In this document: positions 1-6,563 of the stretch, one piece after another
Numbering within the stretch: position 1 is the first letter of the stretch
Layout: each line of letters begins with the position of its first letter
Assembly (NCBI GenBank): GCA_030539475.1
Contig: JAUNRY010000052.1
Location: 2,103-10,741 of the forward strand
Reading direction: 5' to 3'
DNA: 8,639 nt
Source of the DNA: Bacteroidia bacterium
GTDB taxonomy: Bacteria > Bacteroidota > Bacteroidia > Bacteroidales > Dysgonomonadaceae
Program-made: the position numbers and the translations under genes
The notes under the pieces: generated by a model
Database searches by the model: none
Seen by the model: the letters and a program-made list of their open reading frames with translations, nothing else
What the model was told of the DNA's origin: nothing

Positions 1-759
1 TTCACCTACGATAAAACCTTCGACGGACTTCTCTCCTGCCTGTTTTTTGCTTACGAGCAAAAGAAATTTCCCGATATAATTCTTTCAGAATCCGACCAAA
101 AACCGTTATTTGTTGACGAACAATACCACGTAATCACCGAAAAAGAAAAATCGCTTCGCGTGTGGACGGCGTTGGAGAAAAAGTTGTCGAAAATAGCGCA
201 GAATATGATGCTGAGCGTTTGGCTGTCGGAGTTGCCCGAAACGGAAATGCTGCTCTTCCGTTACATCCGCAAAAACATCGATCACCCGAAAGGCATCGAA
301 ATGAATTTCGGCGACGATGATGTGTTGCGCATCAAGGATATCGCTCAAAAAGTAGCCACCGATGCCCGAAAACTCATTCAATTCGTGCGTTTTCAAGAAA
401 CCGCCGACGGCATTTATTTCGCTCCCGTTACGCCGCGTTACAATGTGCTTTCGCTCATCATCCCGCATTTCAGCAACAGATACGCCAATCAACCCTGGAT
501 AATTTACGACACCAACCGAAACATCGGCATATTCAACAATACTGAATCTGTAACGGAAGTATCGTTTTCTCCAAAAGACCTGTCGGAGTTAAAACTGGGA
601 AAACTAAACGACGAAAAACTGTCGGAAGAAGAAGCGCTGTTTCAAAAAATGTGGAAAGAATATTTCAAAAGCATTACCATAAAAGAGCGCATCAACCTAA
701 AACTGCAACGCCAACATATGCCCCAGCGCTATTGGAAATATTTAACTGAGATGCAATAA
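1..759 (+). CDS. TIGR03915/DUF4130 family DNA-metabolism protein (5' end cut by window)
   Basis: The reading frame is open from base 1 and gives 252 residues. The first visible residues (FTYDKTFDGLLSCLFFAYEQ) match the usual N-terminus of this family, so probably only a few residues are missing. Residues about 85-250 form the DUF4130 region, with an FVRFQET stretch at 128-134 and the characteristic basic C-terminal motif (RINLKLQRQHMPQRYWKYL, 229-247). The biochemical function is not established. From family knowledge, these proteins are encoded next to a radical-SAM protein of the TIGR03916 type and are thought to act with it in DNA repair or modification; some homologues are fused to a uracil-DNA-glycosylase-like domain. 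That partner would lie upstream, outside the window, so this link is inferred. The gene converges on mscL and ends just before a hairpin. No signal peptide or membrane segment is visible, so it is probably cytoplasmic. Family assignment is from recognised motifs, not a search. Confidence 0.85.
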   Translation, partial: FTYDKTFDGLLSCLFFAYEQKKFPDIILSESDQKPLFVDEQYHVITEKEKSLRVWTALEKKLSKIAQNMMLSVWLSELPETEMLLFRYIRKNIDHPKGIEMNFGDDDVLRIKDIAQKVATDARKLIQFVRFQETADGIYFAPVTPRYNVLSLIIPHFSNRYANQPWIIYDTNRNIGIFNNTESVTEVSFSPKDLSELKLGKLNDEKLSEEEALFQKMWKEYFKSITIKERINLKLQRQHMPQRYWKYLTEMQ

Positions 760-797
760 AAAAACCGCCCCACCGATTATCGGCCTGACGGTTTTTT
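759..797. terminator. Bidirectional intrinsic terminator between convergent genes
   Basis: The outer arms AAAAAACCG (759-767) and CGGTTTTTT (789-797) are exact reverse complements. Inside them, CCGA (773-776) can pair with TCGG (780-783). The right arm ends in six T for plus-strand transcripts. The left arm gives six U for minus-strand transcripts, so the hairpin can end both the DUF4130 gene, whose stop codon it overlaps, and mscL, which stops at 838. Confidence 0.8.
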
Positions 798-837
798 AAA
801 GTTTACGAAAGCAACGCCATCGTTTTCCGGAGGTTTC

Positions 838-1254
838 TTACTTCACTCTCAGCAAATCGCGGATTTCGGTAAGCAACACTTCTTCTTTTGTTGGCGCAGG
901 CGGCTCGGCAGGAGCTTCGGCTTTTTTGCGCTTCATTTTGTTGATCGCTTTTATTACCATAAAAATTGCGATACCCACAATGAGGAAATCCACAACCGCC
1001 TGAATAAAAGCCCCGTAATTCCAAGTAATGGCTTCACGAACCACTTCATCGCCTTGTATCACCCCTTCGCGAAGCACCAATTTCAGCTCATCAAATTTGT
1101 GATCTCCAAACAACATCGCGATGGGCGGCATCAGAATATCGTTTACAAACGAAGTTACGATTTTACCGAAAGCTGCGCCGATAACAATACCCACGGCCAT
1201 GTCAACCACGTTGCCGCGCATTAAAAATTCTTTTAGCTCTGATCTAAATGACAT
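838..1254 (-). CDS. mscL: Large-conductance mechanosensitive channel MscL
   Basis: This is a 138-residue inner-membrane protein close to the family's usual length (136 in E. coli). MscL forms a homopentameric pore that opens under membrane tension and releases solutes on osmotic downshock. The N-terminal amphipathic helix (MSFRSELKEFLMRGN) leads into TM1 at about residues 15-45, which carries the conserved segment NVVDMAVGIVIGAAFGKIVTS. A periplasmic loop follows at about 50-75 (FDELKLVL...). TM2 is at about 77-104 (ITWNYGAFIQAVVDFLIVGIAIF). Next come a basic patch (KMKRKK), an Ala/Pro-rich linker (112-121) and the cytoplasmic C-terminal helix (KEEVLLTEIRDLL). All hallmarks are intact. The gene stands alone: it converges with the DUF4130 gene, has ctlX upstream on the same strand, and has its own -7 box about 40 bases before the start. 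No Shine-Dalgarno is seen, as is common in Bacteroidota. Confidence 0.97.
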   Translation of the reverse strand: MSFRSELKEFLMRGNVVDMAVGIVIGAAFGKIVTSFVNDILMPPIAMLFGDHKFDELKLVLREGVIQGDEVVREAITWNYGAFIQAVVDFLIVGIAIFMVIKAINKMKRKKAEAPAEPPAPTKEEVLLTEIRDLLRVK

Positions 1255-1292
1255 AATTCTAATTGATTAAAAAATTGAAAAAGATAATTTCA

Positions 1293-1300
1293 CAAAGGTA
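1293..1300 (-). promoter_or_regulatory. Bacteroidota -7 promoter box for mscL
   Basis: On the minus strand this reads TACCTTTG, an exact match to the Bacteroidota sigma-ABfr -7 consensus TAnnTTTG. It lies 38 bases upstream of the mscL start codon in an A/T-rich 94-base gap. No clear TTG or TTTG -33 element is visible about 20 bases further upstream, so the promoter call rests on the -7 box and its position. Confidence 0.5.
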
Positions 1301-1348
1301 AATAGAAAATATTAAATTTTTAACATTATTGAAATTATTTACGTCTCA

Positions 1349-2251
1349 TCAATAAAATATTTCGGCAATCATGCAACGCGCGGAGCCTCCACCGTTGGAT
1401 TCGATGGTGTTTAGTTCGGGCGAAAGAATCTTGTTGTACGTCGAAATTATTTTTTCCTGTTGCGATGTTAGCGCGTTTCGAGCCGATGCCGACATAATCA
1501 TCAGCGGAGCGCCGTTTCTACTCTTCAATTCGAGCATATTTCCGGCAAATTTATACACTTGGTCGAGCGTGATGTCCACGATAATTTTTCCTGTCGAAGC
1601 CAATCGCGCTTGCACTTTTTGCCGTTCCTCATCGTTTTTTATCGATTCCATGCACACGATGGCTACCTGTGTTCCCACTTCCATCATCACGTTGGTGTGG
1701 TAAATGAGGTTGCCCTCTTTGTCGGTGGAGTCGAAAACAACCGCGTCGTAATTCATGCGCGAGCAGAAATCGTGCAACACTTTTTCCGATGTGCGCGGCG
1801 AACGGCAGGCGTAGGCCACGCGTTTGTCGCGGTCGAAAATCATGCTGCCTGTTCCTTCCAGAAATTCGCCTTCCTTTTCCCAAGGCGTGAGGTCGATGAT
1901 TTTTCGATGATTCATTTTGCGTTTCAACAAATCGATAATTTTGGGTTTTCGCTCGCTGCGGCGGTTTTCGGCGTACATGGGATACAAAACCAGTTCGCCG
2001 GAAATGTGCGATGAGAACCAATTGTTGGGGAAGATGGAATCGGGTGTTTTTGGGTCTTCGGTATCTTGCACTACAATGACATCCACATCGTTGGCACGAA
2101 GCAGGCTCACAAAAGCATCGAATTCTTTCAGCGCTTTTTCGGCCACTTCTTCTTGCGGGGCCTTTTGCTGAAAATAGTTGTTTTTCGCCGTTTCTTCGTT
2201 GAATCCGAAGCGCGCCGGGCGGACCATCAGTATTTTTGAGGTTGTTTGCAT
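1349..2251 (-). CDS. ctlX: Citrulline hydrolase (ureidase) CtlX, guanidino-modifying enzyme superfamily
   Basis: This is a 300-residue enzyme of the arginine deiminase/amidinotransferase fold. The CtlX family, characterised as a citrulline ureidase in Francisella, converts citrulline to ornithine, CO2 and ammonia; older annotations say only 'amidinotransferase'. Visible active-site motifs are D71-SIFPNNW (71-78), E132-GTGS (132-136), the catalytic His in YHTN (H185) and the catalytic Cys near the C-terminus in GGGSARCM (C293). All are present, so the enzyme should be active. The frame stays open upstream to 2356, but that part runs back through two hairpins into rocD; the start at 2251 (MQTTSKILMVRPARF) is the family-like N-terminus. 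It lies 67 bases downstream of rocD on the same strand. rocD would consume the ornithine made here, which supports the assignment over agmatine or arginine deiminase. Substrate is inferred from family and context. Confidence 0.85.
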   Translation of the reverse strand: MQTTSKILMVRPARFGFNEETAKNNYFQQKAPQEEVAEKALKEFDAFVSLLRANDVDVIVVQDTEDPKTPDSIFPNNWFSSHISGELVLYPMYAENRRSERKPKIIDLLKRKMNHRKIIDLTPWEKEGEFLEGTGSMIFDRDKRVAYACRSPRTSEKVLHDFCSRMNYDAVVFDSTDKEGNLIYHTNVMMEVGTQVAIVCMESIKNDEERQKVQARLASTGKIIVDITLDQVYKFAGNMLELKSRNGAPLMIMSASARNALTSQQEKIISTYNKILSPELNTIESNGGGSARCMIAEIFY

Positions 2252-2259
2252 AATGGGTG

Positions 2260-2279
2260 AAGCGAATTCCAATTCGCTT
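2260..2279. repeat. Perfect 9-bp inverted repeat just upstream of ctlX start
   Basis: AAGCGAATT (2260-2268) and AATTCGCTT (2271-2279) are exact reverse complements around a 2-base centre. In the rocD-ctlX transcript the stem would end 8 bases before the ctlX ATG, where a ribosome would load. On the plus strand it is followed by a T run (2278-2284) and so resembles a terminator, but no plus-strand gene is present there. Confidence 0.75.
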
Positions 2280-2291
2280 TTTTTAAGGATA

Positions 2292-2311
2292 CTGCTAATC
2301 GGAATTAGCAG
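2292..2311. repeat. Perfect 8-bp inverted repeat just after rocD stop
   Basis: CTGCTAAT (2292-2299) and ATTAGCAG (2304-2311) are exact reverse complements with a 4-base loop. The stem begins 7 bases after the rocD stop codon. No U tract follows it in the direction of transcription, so it is not a standard intrinsic terminator. It could stabilise the rocD mRNA 3' end or be half of a dispersed palindromic repeat together with the neighbouring stem. Confidence 0.7.
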
Positions 2312-2318
2312 CACCCGG

Positions 2319-3548
2319 TTACTCCAGTGTTTTAATAGATTCCTTGATAATTTCAATTGCTTCGCGAAGTTGTTCTTCGGTTATTACCAAAGGCGGCGCA
2401 AAGCGGATAATGTGGCCGTGGGTGGGTTTTGCCAATAAGCCGTTTTCGGCCATTTTCAGGCACACGTCCCACGCTTCTTTTCCGTTGTGCGGTTCAATTA
2501 CGATGGCATTTAACAATCCTTTTCCACGCACCAGTTTCACGAAAGGGCTTTCGATATTTTCCATTTCTTCGCGGAAAATTTCACCCAAACGCTCGGCTTT
2601 TTCCGCCAGATTTTCATCTTTTATCACTTCCAGCGCGGCGGTTGCCACTTTGCATGCCAGCGGAAATCCGCCAAACGTGGAGCCGTGTTGCCCGGGCTTG
2701 ATGGTCATCATCACTTCGTCGTCGGCAAGTACGGCCGAAACCGGCATTACGCCGCCCGAAATGGCTTTCCCGAGAATCACAATATCGGGGCGGATGCCTT
2801 CGTGGTCGCAGCACAACAGTTTTCCGGTGCGGGCGATTCCGGTTTGCACCTCATCGGCAACAAACAAAATATTGTGTTTTTTGCATAAATCGTAGCAAGC
2901 TTTCAGATAGCCCTCGTCGGGAACGAAAACGCCGGCTTCGCCTTGAATAGGCTCTACGAGGAAACCGGCAATTTTATCGCCCTTCTCGTTGAAAAGGCGT
3001 TCCAAAGCGTCCACATCGTTGTAGGGGATTATTTCAATTCCCGGGGTGTACGGCCCGTAATCTTTTTTTGCGTCGGGGTCGGTGGAAACGGAAACGATGG
3101 TTATGGTACGGCCGTGGAAATTACCCTCGCAAGCCACAATTATGGCTTCGTTTTCGGGGATTCCTTTACGCAGGTAACCCCATTTGCGGGCGAGTTTCAA
3201 CGCGGTCTCCACGGCTTCGGCTCCGGAGTTCATCGGGAGCATTTTGTCGTAGCCGAAATAGCTGTGCACAAATTCTTCGTACGGGCCCAGGCAATCGTTA
3301 TAGAAAGCGCGCGAGGTGAGGCAAAGCGTTTCGGCCTGTTCGGTCAACGCTTTAACGATTTTGGGGTGGCAGTGTCCTTGGTTTACGGCGGAATAAGCCG
3401 ACAGGAAATCGAAATATTTCTTCCCGTCCACGTCCCAGACAAACGCTCCTTTGCCCCTCGATAATACAACGGGGAGCGGATGGTAATTGTGCGCTCCGTA
3501 TCTGTCTTCCTGATTGATAAACTGTTGAGATTTTTCTGTAATTAACAT
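2319..3548 (-). CDS. rocD: Ornithine aminotransferase (ornithine-oxo-acid transaminase)
   Basis: This is a 409-residue PLP enzyme of the class-III aminotransferase family, of normal length. It transfers the delta-amino group of ornithine to 2-oxoglutarate, giving glutamate-5-semialdehyde and glutamate; the product leads to glutamate or proline. Motifs in order: the N-terminal AHNYHPLPVVLSRGKG (19-34), typical of ornithine rather than acetylornithine transaminases; NSGAEA (107-112), which contacts PLP phosphate; EGNFHGRT (141-148); EPIQGEAG (199-206); ADEVQTG (231-237) with D232 for the PLP pyridine nitrogen; the Schiff-base lysine K261 in LGKAISGG; and GSTFGG (289-294). No signal peptide is seen, so it is cytosolic. 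It precedes ctlX, the likely source of its substrate, by 67 bases and follows the DUF1080 gene by 65 bases. No TAnnTTTG box is visible in that 65-base gap, so transcription may start upstream of the DUF1080 gene, or from a promoter I cannot recognise. Confidence 0.95.
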   Translation of the reverse strand: MLITEKSQQFINQEDRYGAHNYHPLPVVLSRGKGAFVWDVDGKKYFDFLSAYSAVNQGHCHPKIVKALTEQAETLCLTSRAFYNDCLGPYEEFVHSYFGYDKMLPMNSGAEAVETALKLARKWGYLRKGIPENEAIIVACEGNFHGRTITIVSVSTDPDAKKDYGPYTPGIEIIPYNDVDALERLFNEKGDKIAGFLVEPIQGEAGVFVPDEGYLKACYDLCKKHNILFVADEVQTGIARTGKLLCCDHEGIRPDIVILGKAISGGVMPVSAVLADDEVMMTIKPGQHGSTFGGFPLACKVATAALEVIKDENLAEKAERLGEIFREEMENIESPFVKLVRGKGLLNAIVIEPHNGKEAWDVCLKMAENGLLAKPTHGHIIRFAPPLVITEEQLREAIEIIKESIKTLE

Positions 3549-3613
3549 AATTGATTCAATGGTTAGTAGTGAGTGGTTTAATCTAAAAAAAATGAAATGA
3601 ATTGCGATAGCAG

Positions 3614-4252
3614 CTAAAGTTTTGTAAATGTGAGGTTTCTGAAAAGAATTTCTGTTCCTTCGCTCTGCAAACCGATGTGCCCTTCGCTTACCGTTCCGGT
3701 TCCCGTGTTTTGGTGAACACCGTTAACATATACATCCACAACGCTGTCTTTCACGGTGATTCTTACTTTGTTCCATTCGCCCGCGGGCAGTTCGCTCGAT
3801 GCTTGATTTTTCTCGACTACGGGAAACTTTGGACGCTCCGTAACTCCTTCGGGAAGCGAATATTCCACCATATCGGAACCGCCCAGCAGCACAAAATCGC
3901 CTGCCTTGCCGGCGGCTAACTGTATTTCAATTCCGTTCGGGAAAGGATTTTTGGGGTCTTCAATCAATACAAAAATTCCGCTGTTGCTTTCTTCAGCAGC
4001 CCATTTGTATTCCAGCTCCAGCGTAAAATTCCTGTATTTTTCCTTGGAGTACATATAGCCCAACGGTTCGCCTTTGATGGAAATTTGTCCGTCTTTAACC
4101 GTGTACACTTGGTTGCCCGGAACGGCATCGTTTTCTACCACAAAGTTCCAGTTCGACAAATCTTTTCCGTTAAAAACCCTTTCGCTGTCTTGCGTACAGC
4201 TCCAGCCTAAAATAAAAAATACCGCTAACACGGGTACAATAGTTTTTTTCAT
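3614..4252 (-). CDS. DUF1080 (3-keto-disaccharide hydrolase domain) lipoprotein
   Basis: This is a 212-residue exported protein. The start at 4252 gives a good signal peptide (MKK, then a hydrophobic core to about residue 16) ending in GWSC, with C19 as the probable lipid-modified cysteine. The lipobox is loose, as often in Bacteroidota. A start 14 residues upstream (4294) is possible but would put a polar stretch before the signal. The rest is a single DUF1080 domain, a concanavalin-like beta-sandwich: FNGKDLSNW (27-35), SGIFV (91-95), NGIEIQL (106-112), LPAGEWNKVRI (155-165), VNGV (176-179) and GHIGLQSEGTEILFRNL (191-207). Members of this family bind or hydrolyse modified sugars, and some act on 3-keto-glycosides, but the substrate cannot be told from this sequence. 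No carbohydrate-utilisation locus (SusC/SusD or glycoside hydrolase) is adjacent. It has its own promoter-like box and is divergent from porX. Confidence 0.88.
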   Translation of the reverse strand: MKKTIVPVLAVFFILGWSCTQDSERVFNGKDLSNWNFVVENDAVPGNQVYTVKDGQISIKGEPLGYMYSKEKYRNFTLELEYKWAAEESNSGIFVLIEDPKNPFPNGIEIQLAAGKAGDFVLLGGSDMVEYSLPEGVTERPKFPVVEKNQASSELPAGEWNKVRITVKDSVVDVYVNGVHQNTGTGTVSEGHIGLQSEGTEILFRNLTFTKL

Positions 4253-4291
4253 GTTTAATTTGTTAGTTGATGTTGAAATATATATTTTTAA

Positions 4292-4299
4292 CAAAGTTA
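4292..4299 (-). promoter_or_regulatory. Bacteroidota -7 promoter box for the DUF1080 gene
   Basis: On the minus strand this reads TAACTTTG, an exact match to TAnnTTTG, 39 bases upstream of the start at 4252. A TTTG (4323-4326, minus strand) lies 23 bases further upstream and could be the -33 element, slightly further away than usual. The box overlaps the longer alternative start at 4294, which favours the 4252 start. Confidence 0.6.
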
Positions 4300-4435
4300 A
4301 GTATTATTGTTGAAAGACAGGCCAAATTTCCCCAACAAATTACTTTTTTTGACTAAGCGGGAAGTGTTTAATCCATTTTGCAGCGTATGAAAAAACCCGC
4401 TCGGCGCGATATACTCCTAAAAAAGCAAAAAATGA

Positions 4436-4466
4436 TTGTGAGATAGGGGATAATTGCATATTTTTG
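4436..4466 (+). promoter_or_regulatory. Bacteroidota-type promoter for porX
   Basis: TATTTTTG (4459-4466) matches the -7 consensus TAnnTTTG, and TTG (4436-4438) lies 20 bases upstream as a -33 element. Transcription would begin near 4472 and leave a leader of about 30 bases before the porX start. The likely transcript covers porX and tsaE. Confidence 0.6.
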
Positions 4467-4502
4467 CTCCATTTTCGAGGAACTTGTGATTTAAGAAGAT
4501 AA

Positions 4503-6047
4503 ATGAAAAAAACGCGCATTCTTTGGGCCGATGATGAAATTGATTTGCTGAAACCGTACGTACTTTTTTTGGAAGAAAAAGGCTACGAGGTGCACTCGGT
4601 AAATAATGGCCGCGATGCCGTTGAAAAGTGCCGGCAGTTGTTTTACGACATTGTTTTTCTGGATGAACACATGCCGGGCCTCTCGGGATTGGAAACGCTT
4701 TCCGAAATAAGCGCTCTTCGTCCGGCTGTTCCGGTAGTGATGATCACCAAGAGCGAAGATGAAGGGATTATGACGAAAGCCATCGGGAAAAAAATTGCCG
4801 ATTACCTGATAAAGCCCGTTAATCCGCATCAAATTCTGATGGCCATAAAAAAGAACCTGGAGAAAAACGAAATAATAATTGAAACAAACACAATTAATTA
4901 CCGCGAAGAATTTGGCCGGCTGAGCAACGAAATAAGCCATTGCCAAACAGCGGAAGACTGGGCGGCGCTTTACAAGAAACTTGTTTTTTGGGAAATGGAG
5001 TTCGACCAACTGCAAAACCCTATGCGGGAAATGCTGCTGATGCAAAAAACGGAAGCAAACAACCGGTTCGGAAAATTTATAAAACGGAATTACGAAGGGT
5101 GGTTTCAACGCCCCGAATCGCAGCCCGAAATGAGCCACCATGTGTTCAAGAACCGCGTTTTCCCTGTGTTGGACAGAGGCGAAAAATTATTTTTTATTTT
5201 AGTGGATAACTTCCGGCTCGATCAGTGGCAGGCCGTAAAAAACCTTGTCTCGGAGCATTTTACGTACACCGAAGATACGTATTTCAGTATTTTGCCTACG
5301 GCAACGCAATATGCACGCAACGCCGTTTTCTCGGGATTAATGCCGTTGCAGGTTGCAAGAATGTTTCCCGATTTATGGGTGGATGAAGATGAAGACGAGG
5401 GCAAAAACCTTTCGGAAGAACTGTTGATACAATTGCAGTTTGAACGATTTAAGCGGAAAGAGAAAATTTCGTACCACAAAATAAATACAAACGCCGAAGG
5501 CGAAAAACTGCTGCAGAATTTTTCGGAACTTGAGCAGAACGACTTAAACGTGTTGGTTTTTAATTTCATAGATATGCTTTCGCATGCGAGAACCGAGTCG
5601 AAAATGATTCGCGAACTGGCTTCCGGCGAGCCGGCCTACCGGTCGCTTACGCGCTCGTGGTTCATGTATTCGCCGTTGTTTGGGTTGTTGAAAAAGGTAT
5701 CGGAAAAAGGTTACCGAGCCATTTTCACTACCGATCACGGAACCATTCGGGTGAAAAATCCGCAAAAAGTGGTCAGCGAGAAGAGCACAACTACCAATTT
5801 ACGCTACAAGGCCGGCAGAAACCTGACGTATGCCCACAAAAAAGTATTCGATATCGTTCAGCCCGAAAAAGTAGGATTGCCCTCAACCAGCATCAGCACA
5901 CGGTATATTTTTGCGCTGAACGATGATTTTTTTGTCTATCCGAACAATTACAACCGGTACGTTTCGCATTACGAAAACACGTTTCAGCACGGCGGAGTTT
6001 CTATGGAGGAAATGATTGTTCCGTTGATAACGCTGCATGCCAAATAA
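4503..6047 (+). CDS. porX: PorX: response regulator with PglZ phosphodiesterase domain (T9SS regulator)
   Basis: This 514-residue cytoplasmic protein has a receiver domain (about 1-120), a helical linker (about 130-200) and a PglZ domain of the alkaline-phosphatase superfamily (about 215-512). The receiver is complete: acidic pair D10/D11, phospho-acceptor D54 in FLDEHMPG, T82 and K104 in IKPVN. The PglZ metal-site candidates are D235 (LVDNFRLDQW), T266 or T268 (LPTATQYARN), D357 and H361 (FIDMLSHAR), D411/H412 (TTDHGT) and H496 (FQHGG), so catalysis is probably intact. In Porphyromonas, PorX is activated by the kinase PorY, controls type IX secretion genes with an ECF sigma factor, and its PglZ domain cleaves oligonucleotides. 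No porY is in the window; the pair is normally unlinked. tsaE follows 24 bases later. A PglZ domain also occurs in BREX phage defence, but the receiver fusion and lack of BREX genes argue against that. Confidence 0.95.
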   Translation: MKKTRILWADDEIDLLKPYVLFLEEKGYEVHSVNNGRDAVEKCRQLFYDIVFLDEHMPGLSGLETLSEISALRPAVPVVMITKSEDEGIMTKAIGKKIADYLIKPVNPHQILMAIKKNLEKNEIIIETNTINYREEFGRLSNEISHCQTAEDWAALYKKLVFWEMEFDQLQNPMREMLLMQKTEANNRFGKFIKRNYEGWFQRPESQPEMSHHVFKNRVFPVLDRGEKLFFILVDNFRLDQWQAVKNLVSEHFTYTEDTYFSILPTATQYARNAVFSGLMPLQVARMFPDLWVDEDEDEGKNLSEELLIQLQFERFKRKEKISYHKINTNAEGEKLLQNFSELEQNDLNVLVFNFIDMLSHARTESKMIRELASGEPAYRSLTRSWFMYSPLFGLLKKVSEKGYRAIFTTDHGTIRVKNPQKVVSEKSTTTNLRYKAGRNLTYAHKKVFDIVQPEKVGLPSTSISTRYIFALNDDFFVYPNNYNRYVSHYENTFQHGGVSMEEMIVPLITLHAK

Positions 6048-6071
6048 GAGATACGATGTCTTACGCTTTAA

Positions 6072-6503
6072 ATGGGAAATATGGAGTTTAAAATAAATAA
6101 TATATCCGAAATTAATAATGTTGCCAAGCAGTTTATAACTCAGACAAAAAACGAAAAGGTTTTCGCCTTCTACGGCTCCATGGGCGCCGGCAAAACCACG
6201 TTCATTAAAGCCGTGTGCGAAGAACTGGGCGTGCGGGAAACCATCACCAGCCCCACGTTTGCCATCATCAACGAATACAAGGATAAGGACGAGCGTTCTA
6301 TTTATCATTTCGATTTTTACCGCATCAACAAACTGGAAGAAGCTTTCGATTTCGGGTACGAAGATTATTTCTACAGCGGAAACCGTTGCTTTATAGAATG
6401 GCCCGAACTGGTGGAGCCGCTTTTGCCCGAACACACGGTAAAAGTGCGCATTGCGGAAACGGAAAACGGAAAAAGAATCATCGAAATCCAACACCCGGAT
6501 TAA
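6072..6503 (+). CDS. tsaE: tRNA threonylcarbamoyladenosine biosynthesis ATPase TsaE
   Basis: This is a 143-residue P-loop ATPase. TsaE drives the TsaB-TsaD complex that places threonylcarbamoyl on A37 of ANN-decoding tRNAs (t6A). The Walker A motif GSMGAGKT is at 35-42, followed by the family motif TSPTFAI (59-65), the Walker B-like region YHFDFYR (78-84, D81) and the IEWPE motif (108-112) that typifies this family. It is normal in length and has no signal peptide. Translation could also begin three codons later at 6081 (MEFKINN), which looks more like homologous N-termini; I cannot decide between them. The gene is 24 bases after porX with no terminator or promoter between, so the two are probably co-transcribed. 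I recall this porX-tsaE adjacency from other Bacteroidota. It may reflect shared transcription only, since no functional link between t6A and T9SS regulation is known to me. Confidence 0.95.
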   Translation: MGNMEFKINNISEINNVAKQFITQTKNEKVFAFYGSMGAGKTTFIKAVCEELGVRETITSPTFAIINEYKDKDERSIYHFDFYRINKLEEAFDFGYEDYFYSGNRCFIEWPELVEPLLPEHTVKVRIAETENGKRIIEIQHPD

Positions 6504-6563
6504 ACGAACGCAGCATTAAGCCATCTAACTTTCAATTGTATAAAAACGAATATTCAACTATAA

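Noticed and set aside
1304..1330. A/T-rich imperfect inverted repeat downstream of ctlX as its terminator
   Set aside because: The arms are only about five A/T pairs with mismatches, which is expected by chance in such A/T-rich DNA.
2252..2356. Longer ctlX reading frame starting at 2356
   Set aside because: The extra 35 codons run through both hairpins and overlap the end of rocD. The sequence from 2251 already matches the family N-terminus.
3561..3590. T run on the minus strand after the DUF1080 gene as a terminator, and the GGTTAGTAGTGAGTGGTTT stretch as a tandem repeat
   Set aside because: No hairpin precedes the T run, and the G/T-rich stretch shows no exact repeat unit.
4503..6047. PglZ domain as a sign of a BREX/Pgl phage-defence island
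   Set aside because: The PglZ domain is fused to a receiver domain in PorX style, and no methylase, BrxC-like ATPase or other BREX gene is present.
6526..6533. TAACTTTC as a promoter box for the TPR gene
   Set aside because: It misses the final G of TAnnTTTG and has no TTG at the expected upstream distance. Read-through from porX-tsaE is equally likely.
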